A DNA stretch of 48,873 nucleotides from Arsenophonus endosymbiont of Aleurodicus floccissimus (GTDB lineage Bacteria > Pseudomonadota > Gammaproteobacteria > Enterobacterales > Enterobacteriaceae): positions 1 to 48,873 of the forward strand of contig NZ_OUND01000007.1 of NCBI RefSeq assembly GCF_900343025.1, in the 5' to 3' direction. The notes beneath the pieces are model-generated. The model saw only the letters and a program-made list of their open reading frames with translations, searched no databases and had not been told where the DNA came from. Shown here in pieces: positions 26,473-37,436 of the stretch. Each line of letters opens with the position of its first letter. Within the stretch, counting starts at the first letter, position 1. Position numbers and translations under genes: made by a program.

Positions 26473-29400
26473 AATCGAATGGTCTTTGGTACCTTTTTTA
26501 AGGCTTCATCAAATTGTGACAACGAATAAAGATTGATGCTATTCTCATCATTGCCTTTGTTTAAAACAATATAGATACCATCTGATGCACCTTTGTAAGT
26601 GGCTTCTTCGATGTCTGTTTTTCCTGTATAAACGTCAGCCTGAATGTGAAAATTTCCTCGTTGAATTCCGTGTTCGTTAATGACGCGCAATAATAATTCT
26701 GGGTGGTTATGATGGGAAAATCTGGCTATTTCAAGTAGTGTCGGGTCGATTTTTTGCGCTAATTTGGTATTGCTAATTTCTTTGCTGTTATCCCAAATTC
26801 TGATTTTATTTCTAGCCAGTTGATCTTCCTGTTTATTCAGGATGTCATGCGCGGTTACTCTGTCGCCTGAATTTTTTGTAAGGTTTTTCATCCAGGCATC
26901 CCCATCCCGCAAATAAAGCTGAACGTGGGCTTTTGCTCGGGATAATTCCACATAGGTATTATCCATTGCAGCGAGGGTACGCGCCCCCTCATAGACGATG
27001 ACATAGGGATGAAGCGCCTTGTGAAGCATAACTTGTGATGGCGTAGGTGTAATCCAGATGTCTGTCGGCATATTCTTTCTATGGTTGATACGTGATGAGC
27101 TTGCCGTTTAACTTAATATAGAGCTTATCGTCCTCAATCCGCTTTATTATGCCCCTGTCGTTATTGGTAATATTGCGGTCTTTATCGGTTGTGGTGAGGC
27201 GGATTTTCACCTTCTGAGACTTCAATGGTTTTGTCTTCAAAGAGCGCGACGAAGGCAGGATTAACTTCAAGCGGTGACAAATATTTCTCCTGATTATTTT
27301 CCCGATTTACCAGGCTCACAATGCCTTCTTTTGAAATCTCCGTTATCTCAAAATAGTATTGATTGATTTTTGCGATGTGCCCCAACTGGTTTTGCCAAAA
27401 CTGGCTATCTTTTAAACCGCTTCCTGATGGTTGATGCGTTGTAAAACAGGAATACGGGCTGATTTACCCAGCATCTGTTGACTTTGCATCACCGCATGAA
27501 TGTTTTTATTTAACTGATTTCGATCGGCATTTAACGGGGTGATAATCACCGTGTTATCACGCGCTTCTTTCGTTCTACCCACATAGTCATCAATCACCAT
27601 TTTTATCATTTGATTGTCGTTTTCCTGTGGTTTACCTGATGAATCCCCCTTCATGATTGCGCTTTCGGAGATAAAAGCACCATTATTCCTTGCTACCCAG
27701 TCAGGGGAAACCTGATAAATAATATCCAGTGATTTTTGTGTGTTTCCAGCAATGATTGCTTCAATGGCGGGTTTTAATTCGGAGATTTGTCTGACGATTT
27801 CATCCATCACCACTTTATCGGCGGCACTTCGTTGCCAGGCGAGGGCAAAAGGAGCGCCTCGTTCGAAGGCTTTTAGCTGTTTTGTATCGCCTGAGAGGAC
27901 GACTCTCCCTCCATTATCCGTGATGTTAACCAGTAATTCTGCCAGGGTCTTATTGCCAATCATCGAGCTTTCATCAATCACAAACAAGGTATTTTTATAC
28001 GATGTTTTGAGATTGTTCTGGTGCTTTTCCATCAGGAAACTGGTAATGGTTTGTGATTTTATTCCCGCTGCCTGTAATTTATTGACGGCTTTATGGGTGG
28101 GTGCGAGCCAGACGATATTCACATCGGGTCGATTATCGTTAAGTGCTTGTGCTACCGTTTTAAACTGGGTGGTTTTACCAACACCCGTATAGCCTTGTAT
28201 CATTATAGTCTGGTCTTTTGAGGTTAAGACGAGTTCGGCGGCTTTTTGTTGGCCTTGGGTTAATCCGGTAAAATGCAGTTTTTCTTTATTTTGTATTAAC
28301 GGCAATTGACTGTTTTTGCCCTGTAAAATCTGCGTGAGGATTTTCACCTCGTTATCAAAATCTTCTTTGCGAATAAAGCGCCCATAAAGCTCGTGCGTTG
28401 TTTCATCCGAGCATTTCACTTCGCCTTTTTTTAGGCGTTGTTTAAAAGCACTTATGCAATCATTAAACGTAAAATTACTGGATTTTGCTGCATCGGTAAT
28501 CACATCCAGACTATTAAAAACCATACTTGATTTTGTCCGCCGGTCAATCACGATGTTTAGCTGTTTTTGGATATCAGGGGTGACATTATGTTTTGCGACA
28601 CTGGCGGCTTTTATGAAGGATTCATCACCTTGCTGGATATCCGATAGCACGGTGGTGCTAATTTCACTTTGCTGTAACTTTTTTTGGATACTTTCGCTAT
28701 CCAAACCAGTGATGTCAATAATATTCTTCCCGCTGCGTCTTATCTGGTTGATAGTCGAATTATTCACTTCTTTTTCGTTAAACACCGCAATCACTGTTTG
28801 CGTTTTATCAAGACTATTTCCAAACGCTTCATAATAGTGGTATTCCAGTTTACTATCGGCTTTTGGGGTGAATGACGCTTTTTTACCGTGCTCATCTTCC
28901 ATAATGATTTTATCGGCAAATAAAAAATTGCCTTTTTTTAGCTCGGTAATGGTAAAGGTTTTGCCCGCCTGGATATTTTGGCCAAACACACTGGTTGATT
29001 TGACTCTATCACCTTCTCGCAGTTCTATCTCTTGCACCTTAAAGAGACGGTAATGGTTATCTATTTTATTAATTGAAAGCGCAGAGGTGTTGCCGAATTG
29101 GTCTTGTAACAGGAGTTTATTATTTTGTTTGCTAATGCGTGTTATCTGATACTGCTACCGTTCATTTTCTGTGGTGCGCTCAAGTATCATGCCGATGTTA
29201 TAGGTATTACGCTGATTACGGTTAGCTGCATCTAAAAATATCGATTCTTTGGTGGCCACTACCATTTTATTTTCAGACAGTAATCCTTTTTCGATTAAAA
29301 TATCACGGGTTTTGGCTGTTATCGCTTCTTTTGTTGGGTTATTTCCTGCCTGAATGATGACATTCTTATTTAAAGCATAAAAGTTAGCAAAATGATTAGC

Positions 29401-31110
29401 GACGGTCTATATTCTGCTCGTTTTGTCCTGGTCAGGGATAAAATAAAGATGTTTGTCGGCATTCGATTCAAACTCGTTAATCGGTTCGGCGCCGAGTGCG
29501 CGGGCTATTTCACCGGTCAGTCCCTTATTTTTACGGCTAGCGCTATCTAATGCAATAATCGTGTCGCCCTCGGCATATAAACGACTAAGTAATGCCGCAA
29601 CTTTATTAAGGGGGAGATGTTTAGACTGGTAAATCCCGATTAATTGCCGTTTATTGTTATTTTTCTGGGTGTCATTTAAATAGTCATCAATGCTGATGGT
29701 TTTTACTTTCTTATTGGCATACTCTTGTAATTTATCACTAATTTTTTTATTCGGTGTAATAATCACGGTGTTTAACTTATTTTCTTTGGTAAGGGAATGA
29801 ATTTCCTCGATAACCTGAATTTCATGGGTAAACCCGCTTTTAAGATTAACCAGATTAAACCGGACATTGTTTAGCGTGATATTTTTGGCTAATGCGCTTT
29901 CTTGTGTTGTTGTCAACTCATGTTTACTGTACCGCAACTGATGAATTAACGTGCTGACCGTATTTTCCTGCTTAAGATGGTTCTCTGTGGTTAACAGCGT
30001 GCTTTCTGAATTAAATGGTACGAGATTCCCTTGTTTAATCGCCTGGTTAATTTCTTTTCTTAAGGTTTCCAATACTTTCGGCTGGCAAGGGATGCGATTA
30101 ATGACATGGGTTAATAATGCATCATAGGAAAATCGGGTGGTTTTATCTGATAGTACCTTAATGGATTGTGAAATGACCTCTTTAAGGTTAACTACAGGCG
30201 CAGATGGGTTGACGGTTTCTGCTTTTTTCACGTTATCCGCTGAATAATCGGTTTTTGCGAGCACCGCTTGCCATTCTTTATGGAGTGTCTCAACATTGGT
30301 AAAGGTTTTGGCCTTACGGGTGGCTAACACGGCGGCACTCTTTTGTTTGGCGGAAGCGGTTTCGCCTAACGCCTCGACAACCTCTTTGCGCCTGAAGGAA
30401 AAAGGTTCGGTTGGCACGCCTTCTATTTCCCATAAGCCATTTTTCCCTGTTGAAACAAAAGAAAATCCCTGCTTTTGCAAACTTTCTTTTAGGTGCTGTC
30501 GATAAATAGACCCAAAGGTAATCTGTAAATCGCGGATAATTTCGTTAAATCCATTGCGGTTGATTTTATCCGATGACAGTATTTTCCAGCCTTTCTTATC
30601 TGACCAGGTAACATTGATTAATAAGACATGGGTATGTAAATTAGGGTCGAGATTCCGGTTAGAGCGATGAAGGAAAAGGGCAGCAATTGTATTGCCGGTC
30701 ATTTCCGTTTGCGTGATCCCTTTTGTTATTGTGCGGGTTGAGCTTATATTTTCAATCTCTTCGAGGGCTGATGCCACCGCCTTTTTATGTACATCAAGCA
30801 CCGCAGTATTACCTTCAACCAGGGCTAATACCGAGACACTTTTGGGCGCGGAAAAGGTTAAATCATAGTCTGGTCGATGCTGATTTTTCCCCATTTTATT
30901 ACAGGTTAACTGCGAGCCATCCGGTAATTTCCCTTCCAGCATCTGTTCAAAGGTATTTCTATCCACCGTGCCGGTTAATCCTAATCGTTCAGCGCCTTTA
31001 CCAAACCATTGCGTCCTTTCTTCACCGACAAAGTAATAGTTATCCTTTTCCTCATAATAGTGGGCACTGGCGGAAGCGCCCCGACTGGTGAGATTTTTGA
31101 CCAACAGCAT
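26469..31110 (-). pseudogene. traI: traI, relaxase-helicase (several breaks)
   Basis: TraI nicks oriT and unwinds the transferred strand. The first 567 codons are open. Tyr18/19 and Tyr25/26 fit the catalytic tyrosine pairs of F TraI, Asp83 and His148, His159, His161 the metal site (NLHTHVLLINV). After a frame change near 29400 and a TAG at 29155-29157 (Gln expected), a 541-codon block carries the RecD-like helicase with GYTGVGKTT, FVIDESSMIG and LSGDTKQL. Frames change again near 27410, 27190 and 27075. The last block contains NTYVELSRAKAHVQLYL (motif VI). Total about 1545 codons, shorter than F TraI (1756). Confidence 0.92.
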
Positions 31111-31137
31111 AAGCTAAATATCCTTTTCTGTGTTTTT

Positions 31138-31201
31138 TGTCAACGATCACTGAAAACTGATCCAGTTTTTAGCTAAATACGATCAATCAAAGTTGATCCA
31201 C
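31138..31201. repeat. 64-bp solo IS21-like terminus (second copy)
   Basis: This matches 3031-3094 with 5 differences in 64, in the same orientation, and begins TGTCAACGATCACTGAAAAC. It sits 28 bp upstream of the traI start. No transposase gene is nearby. It could alter expression of traI by separating it from traD. Confidence 0.6.
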
Positions 31202-31429
31202 ACAATTCTCTTTATGGTTTTTGTGCCGTAGGCATGGAAGGTGAAAAAAATACTTATAAAGTTCTCATATGTTTCATTTCGCCGATACGTGAGTGAAGCG
31301 AACCTCATATTACTGACATGGCGCATAAAACCGCGTCAGCCCACTGCTAAGCCGGTTTTTGGTTGAAGGATATTACTGATGTGGCAGGTTCAATATGAGT
31401 GTACTTTGAGTCATCTTTCATGTTGGATT
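31202..31429. other. Gap between traD and traI without a recognisable gene
   Basis: About 230 bp hold no convincing frame. Two imperfect repeats (CATATTACTGACATGG at about 31306 and GATATTACTGATGTGG at about 31369) are visible. In F a small gene (trbH) lies here; nothing similar is seen. Confidence 0.4.
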
Positions 31430-33549
31430 TTAGTAGGTTCCTCTGAACATTTTTTTGAGGATGGTGTCGCTTAAATTGGCAAAGTGGATCATTTTTGCAT
31501 GATTGGTGACACTTTTTTCATGTTTTAGGTTATTGTTTGTCTCCTGTGTTGGGTTATCCAAGTTATTCTCTTCTGCTTCTAATACCGGTTTGCCGGTTTC
31601 TGCGGTGCCATAATAATTAACCGGTTCAACATAATGAAAAGGTTCAGGAGGTGTTATTTCCATCGTTTGAGGGTTGTTGGTCTGGTTTTAATTGCTTTTA
31701 TCTGATTGATTGCGCCGACCTGTTACCAGCTTATCGAGCTTATTTTCAATCCCCGATTTATTCAGTTCCTGCTCAATCTGATTATCAAAAACCGCTGACA
31801 CATCGTGCTCAATTTTCCCTGCGGCAATCGTTTCATATTGCCTATGTTCTAGCGTGAGTTTGACAATCAGCACATTCCCGCGGAGCGAGACAAAGCACTC
31901 CAAATCATCCAGATTCTGAATATCAGAGAAGCTGACAATTTTTTCACGGGTATCTTCTTTGGAAAAGTTCACGCCATCACGAATAGTATCCACCCCATAG
32001 CTATACTGGTCACGAAATTTCAGTAAACGGGTTTCGCCCAGTTCTTTTGTACCCACTCCGACACACTGCCACTGGGGGCATGGAAATAGAGGCTGGTATT
32101 CGCCAAATCCCAGATATTGCGAGCGTCATGATCGCCATAGTTCGCTTCCAGTTACGAGAAGTTTTGAATACCGATGAGGGTTGCCCCACCAAATTTACGT
32201 GCCTCGAAGAGATAATCGCTAATGACCGGCAGCTTATGAAGACTTGGCAACTCATCTAACACTGTCCAGATACGACTTTCTCTACTCGGTGTTAACGCCA
32301 GTACCGATTGCATGGAGATATTGAGCCAGGTGCTGATTAACGGCTTTAAGGCAGTATGTAAGCGACCATCACTGGAGATGAAAATCCAGGTATCTTCATC
32401 GGCATTTTGCACCCATTCCCGAATGGAGAAAGGCGGCTTACCTTCTTTTCCCAATCCCTGACAGTAGCGCAAGGCTTTGACATAAGCACTTAACACGGTA
32501 CGAATGTTCATCTCGGTTTTTTCTATACTGCCATCGACCGGATTAGCGGCATCGGTGCCCTGCACAAAATCATACAATTCAGCCAAAGAAATGGACAATA
32601 ACCGCTGTAATAATTTTTTAATCGAGCGGTCAGGATGTGAGCGCATATGCTCTGCGGTGGCGACAAACAAAAGACGAGCGGACATCAGCCAGAATGGGTC
32701 ACCGCTTTTGACATCGGGGAATAACGGCAGCATAAAGGTTTCAAAATCGGAGCGGTCTTGGCACTCACGCTATAAATCCCAGTTCTGGCAACGCGCATCC
32801 ATTAGATTTCAGATAATATCTTTCCCTTAGCGATAAAAAAGCGGGATAAAGTTATTGCCTTTATCATAGATAATAGCTCTTTTCCGCTGTTTTCTTACCT
32901 GCGTTAACAGGTCATTAATGACGGTGCTTTTCCCTGTTCCCATGATGCCATGCAGTCCAATATTTTGTTGTTCGTTGTTTTCAACTAGGTGTAAATCGCC
33001 AATTTTAAGCGATGAGAGCTTACCTTTGGCTTTTAAGAATCGGTTAATCTCTTTTACTGACCCTGCCAGATAGCGACCGCCGATAATCTCATTTTTCCGC
33101 TGCTGGGCGCCTTTTTTACCTAACCACCAAAACACCGCAACAATCAGACCAACAAAGGTAAAGGAGGCGACCCCCCATGCCCAAAAAGCCGCTTCTTTCA
33201 ATAAGACATAGCAATGAATAAAATACCGGTCGAGGCGCACTTATCGGGCGGTTTTTTCAAATTCAATAACCTGATTGGTTCTGTGGTTTAACCAGTGAAA
33301 GGTGAAGGTTCCGCCTTCAATAGTACCAATCGCCTCCTGTAGCGGTATCAACAGTGTATCCATTGCCCAGTAAGCTAACCTGTGTATCATCTTCTCGACG
33401 GGGATCTACCAGGTGATGGTGGCAAAAAAGACCAACACCGTGGCAATAATTACCCAGAACGCCACGATATTGGCTATCTGCATAAACATCGCCACCATGT
33501 ATTTAATTATCTGACCGCCCTGGGTCATGTTTCTGGCATCAAGACTCAT
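31430..33549 (-). pseudogene. traD: traD, type IV coupling protein (several breaks)
   Basis: TraD links the relaxosome to the channel and pumps DNA. The ATG at 33549 opens two membrane segments (IANIVAFWVIIATVLVFF, later WAWGVASFTFVGLIVAVFWW). In-frame stops lie near 33408 (TAG) and 33240 (TAA). Walker A is GIMGTGKST, followed by IIYDKGNNF. After breaks near 32825 and 32150 come WTVLDELPSLHKLP (Walker B) and FGGATLIGIQN. An in-frame TAA at 31688 splits off a 77-codon acidic tail that continues in the same frame to 31430. The tail region is where TraD normally meets TraM. Confidence 0.9.
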
Positions 33550-33631
33550 GATTACTTTTCCCTAGCAATAGGAAGCCCAATTAGTTATCGAAAAAGCATT
33601 AAGTTAACTGGACTTATTATTTTGAGAGAAA

Positions 33632-34372
33632 TTAAAGAATATTGGCGATACTTTTGGCTAACTGGTTTTCCAGTTCCGGTTTTGCTTCTTCAAATTTCAG
33701 GTTGACTTTGTTGGCATTGGACACAATCCGCGTCTGGTATTTATGGCGGTTGGTGGTTTTGGTGCTGGTCTGCAATTGAGAACCGGAGGTACCTTGTTTC
33801 AGGCGTGCGGTATCATTTACGGTCAAATTATTGTTTTTGCTTAATGCGCTAATCTGCAAATCGGTGATCATGGTGTAATTCACATCTTCCACCATTGCAT
33901 CAGCGGCTGCGCCAATCAGACCTGCGGCTAATCCCACGCCTAATGCGCCGCCGGTAGAATCGACGTTATAAGCCATGGCAGTTGCGCCCACCACTGCGCC
34001 GATGTCAGCGCCTTCATAACCTTGCGATAAAAATCGTTGGGTATCTCTTAAATCCATCTTATCGGCTTTTAAAACATTGGCCTGTATCCAGTAGTAGGCG
34101 GCATTAGGATTATTCACCACGGTATAGCCTTTGGCCTCAACCGCTTTTCGAATTAAACTGGCTAAATCTGACATCTCTTTATCGGATGTATTTTTGATTT
34201 GTAGGTAAACGGTTTTCTGTAAAGCCGGATCTAACCAGATGGTTTCGCTCATTTGGGTTTTTACTTCAAGGTTGCGTTTTTTTACTGCCGTACTGACTGC
34301 ACTACAGCCTGTTATAGCCACAGATGTCGATATTAAGCTAACCAGCAATAAACGCTTGAAAGGGTGTGTCAT
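33632..34372 (-). CDS. traT: TraT, surface-exclusion outer-membrane lipoprotein
   Basis: TraT blocks mating between donor cells and gives serum (complement) resistance in relatives. The 246-residue chain has a lipobox AITGC (Cys23), the conserved block SETIWLDP, a Gly/Ala-rich membrane segment ([20 protein letters not shown]) and the C-terminus [18 protein letters not shown]. The frame is fully intact, unlike most neighbours, suggesting it may be kept for a reason other than transfer. A 12-bp hairpin lies just upstream. Confidence 0.95.
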   Translation of the reverse strand: MTHPFKRLLLVSLISTSVAITGCSAVSTAVKKRNLEVKTQMSETIWLDPALQKTVYLQIKNTSDKEMSDLASLIRKAVEAKGYTVVNNPNAAYYWIQANVLKADKMDLRDTQRFLSQGYEGADIGAVVGATAMAYNVDSTGGALGVGLAAGLIGAAADAMVEDVNYTMITDLQISALSKNNNLTVNDTARLKQGTSGSQLQTSTKTTNRHKYQTRIVSNANKVNLKFEEAKPELENQLAKSIANIL

Positions 34373-34404
34373 TTTTTAAAACTCCATGTTAAAGGTATAA
34401 GGGA

Positions 34405-34432
34405 TTACTTGAACAGCATTCTGTTCAAGTAA
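34405..34432. terminator. 12-bp perfect hairpin upstream of traT
   Basis: TTACTTGAACAG and CTGTTCAAGTAA are separated by four bases. It lies 33 bp before the traT start and 30 bp after the preceding gene. Without a T-run on the minus strand it may be an RNA processing or stability element, an attenuator, or an operator. Confidence 0.5.
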
Positions 34433-34462
34433 AAGGTGATAAAAAATGGTTATTTTTGAGGG

Positions 34463-35143
34463 CTAAATATCACGATGACTCCCTGAGAAATGGTTATTAT
34501 GATCAAATCCACTTGTCGTGCTGAAATCATTGTCAAAACTAGAAGAACTGCTATATGTGTCATCAAAGGATGACGAAAAAGATGAAAATTCATGGCTACT
34601 TGTGCTATACATATTTCCAGCTGAGTCTATTCCCCCACAACTTAATAATCCTGTTGCCGGATTTGTTTCTATTCTGCTGCTGAAACTATCGTCATCAGAA
34701 TACGTATAATAAGTTTCAGAACTATCATCATTTAAATTTTGATTATTAACGGGAGAAAACTGATGGGAGGAATGATGTGAATATCCATTTCGTTGCCAAT
34801 CTTGAGGGGCGTAAGAAAAAAGAATTGCTCCAGCAATAAATAATGAAATGATTGCGGATAGTATTATCCCACCATAGATAACTTTGGAAAACACATATCC
34901 ATCATTTTTTGGCGATATCTCTAAAAATTCTCTTGAAAGAATTAAAATATTTCCGATAAAAAAGCCACCTAACAGAGGGTATTTGAATACTTTCTCACTT
35001 TCACGCCAATTTTTTAAAAAAAAACAAAATAAAGCACCCAGGTTAATGACGCTCATGGCGATCATCGATGAGGTTTGCTTAAAGTAAAACAAAAACAGTG
35101 TTTCGAGGATGATTATTGTGATGATAAATGCAATAAATCTCAT
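34463..35143 (-). CDS. Membrane protein at the traS position with Ser/Asp-rich tail
   Basis: Between traG and traT F carries traS, the inner-membrane entry-exclusion protein. This 226-residue protein has four predicted membrane helices in residues 1-115 (starting FIAFIITIIILETLFLFYF). A 110-residue hydrophilic tail follows, very rich in Ser, Asp, Tyr and His (SSFSSSFDDTYSSSSSFDND). The start overlaps the traG stop (ATGA). TraS proteins vary greatly, so position is the main argument; the long tail is unusual for TraS (about 150 residues in F). Confidence 0.6.
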   Translation of the reverse strand: MRFIAFIITIIILETLFLFYFKQTSSMIAMSVINLGALFCFFLKNWRESEKVFKYPLLGGFFIGNILILSREFLEISPKNDGYVFSKVIYGGIILSAIISLFIAGAILFSYAPQDWQRNGYSHHSSHQFSPVNNQNLNDDSSETYYTYSDDDSFSSRIETNPATGLLSCGGIDSAGNMYSTSSHEFSSFSSSFDDTYSSSSSFDNDFSTTSGFDHNNHFSGSHRDI

Positions 35144-37436
35144 TGTAATTTTCCTCCTTTATCCTCGTACCTTTTAAGATTAGCGGATTTTTCCTTATTT
35201 ATCGCCTTCTCATTGGCGATTATTTTCTCCTGAGTGGGTTCGACGTTGTGCCCAAAATCGGTTTTTTCTGCCTGTATTGTTTTCGCGTATTCGCTGGTAT
35301 TGGCTTCGGCGGATTCAAGTAGACTAACTTTATTGCTTTCACTTGTTTCAGGGTTAACAATGGTCTGGTGTTGCCGAATCTGGCCTTTATTAGCTTGTTT
35401 TTCCACTTGTGCCGCATTTTGATTAAAACCAGTTGGATTATATTGGCTGGCATCATGAAGGTACCTGCTTACCTTGGTAATGACTGGCTACTACCGTTTG
35501 ATTGACAAAGTGATTATACCGAATATCATCGGCTATCCGATCACTAAACTCGCTTAACAGCGCTTCACATTGCGCCACCCAGAATCCGTTAACACATGAC
35601 TTGCCTCGGCTTCACCTAAACGCGAATAAGCAAACTGGGTAAAATCCTGCTCCAGGCGATGGGAAGCGCTTAGGCGTTCCGTTTCGGTTACATTGGCTTG
35701 CTCCGATATGCGCTGCTCTTTAGTTTGGCTAGCAGTGAATCCGGCAAAGTTTTCGCTAGTATTTTGGAGCGATGCTCTTAAATCTCTGACTAAAGATCGC
35801 GTTTCTGCATTGGAGATCCTGCTAACATCATTATCGGTCATATTTCAGATTACTGTCGCTGACTGACTTGATGAAAACTCTTTCGCTGTTTGTATATCAT
35901 CGCTGGTTTTATTGCTTTTTGAAGCGGAGTCTGTATTAGTGTCTCGCCATTCATGATTGTACCTTGCGTTGGCATCTAATTCCCGCACTCGCTTTTGCGT
36001 TTGATGATCCCTTGCTAACACTCAGGCTCCCTTTTGTTCAAAATCCAAAACCGGCAACATCGGTACTATCCGTTGAAGTTCTATCTTCTCTCGCTGTACT
36101 GCTATTTGATGATAATGAAGATCTCGCCTGTTGTGATTGTCGCTGAATATCTTCTATTGCCTGATGTTGTTCACCTGTTAACCCACTTTCAAATGACCCT
36201 TGTTTGTTAAACTGGTTACTTAGCGCCGTTGAGATATTGTAGGTGTCCTGAATTGAGCTTTTTAAGCCCTGATGGTAACTTTCACTTTCTTGGTATTGAC
36301 TCCTTAACGCTTTGCTAAAGCTGGTATCGAGCATCGAACTGGTTGTCCAGATTAAACGGCAGTTTCGAGATGGATGGAGTGGTATCGACAATATGCTGAC
36401 CACTTTGGGTGGTACTAATCATCGCCCCGTTATCGATTTGCTGGCTGGAGAGTCCGGCTTTGTAACTGCGGTTTAAATCGGTCTTAAAGCCATTGATATT
36501 CTCGACCTGCATATATTGGCCATGTTGTAATTGCCACTGGCTACCGCTGATGCATCGGCGGTCGTTTCCCCTGCCAGGGCATTACCTAGATAGGAGCCGG
36601 CACTGGCAATCTGTTGACCCAGTGAGGTGAAGAGTTTAAAACTCAAAAACGGAATCGACATCATCATCCAGCCCGCGATCCCTGCGGTGGTACTCCCTGT
36701 TTGAGTCAATCTGTCCAGATTCGAGAAGGCGACATTTTCCCCACTAAAGGTCATGGCCATCATAAAATTATAAATGTGATTAAATATGGCAAACATCACC
36801 GGCCATAACATTAGATTACCCATGATGTTCAGATAATTAATTATCACCTTGTACGTTATTTTTCTTACAAAAAGCGCTAATGCCATAATCGGGAAGAGCG
36901 AAATACACAACAGCATCAACACCATATTGAGTTGTAGTAATGTTTCACTGGCCTGATGGGATAAACGCATTTTGGCTAGCGATTGTTCCGTGGTAATGAG
37001 ATTTAACCCCTGCAGGGTCATTCATGGCCGCGGCATAGGCGTTAAAACCTTTTCTTAAGCCCGCTATCATGATGTTCTGTTTTAAGATATCGGCTGCAGA
37101 TTGGCTTGCTTTCACGAAGTAGTTATAGCTCCCTTCCAGCATATGCGGTAATACCACCGAGGCATCGTGTCGTCCTGGAAAGAGTTTACACGCATAAAAC
37201 ATCAGCGTTCTGCCGGTTCCAGTGGTATCTAGATTAAGCAGCGCTTTGATTTTTTGCATGGTTTCCACCGCTGAGGGCGGTTTTTGCCGTGATGACTGAG
37301 CTTCCAGCGATTCCTACTGTGGTTCAGGCTCGTTATACCAGTGCCAGCCGACCGCAGGGGAATAGTGATAGCCATCGTCGGGCTTTGCTGTAACTACCGC
37401 CGATAACAGCAAGCTACTTAACAAAAGGTGCTTCAT
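35140..37436 (-). pseudogene. traF-traG deletion fusion, then multiple frameshifts
   Basis: The ATG at 37436 overlaps the traN stop. A signal peptide and the TraF opening (GWHWYNEP, as GWQWYNEK in F) run to MQKIKALL, with a TAG at about 37317. Directly after it the frame becomes TraG: NLDTTGTGRTLMFYA and SQSAADILKQN, matching F TraG around residues 220-290. So most of TraF, all of TraH and the first third of TraG (including its pilus-assembly membrane part) are gone. TraG then continues in at least six frames to the stop at 35140, with its coiled-coil C-terminal tail. It cannot be functional for pilus assembly. Confidence 0.85.

Noticed and set aside
27740-28192. 150-codon plus-strand frame inside traI
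   Set aside because: It lies opposite the helicase domain with clear motifs on the minus strand and has an unnatural composition.
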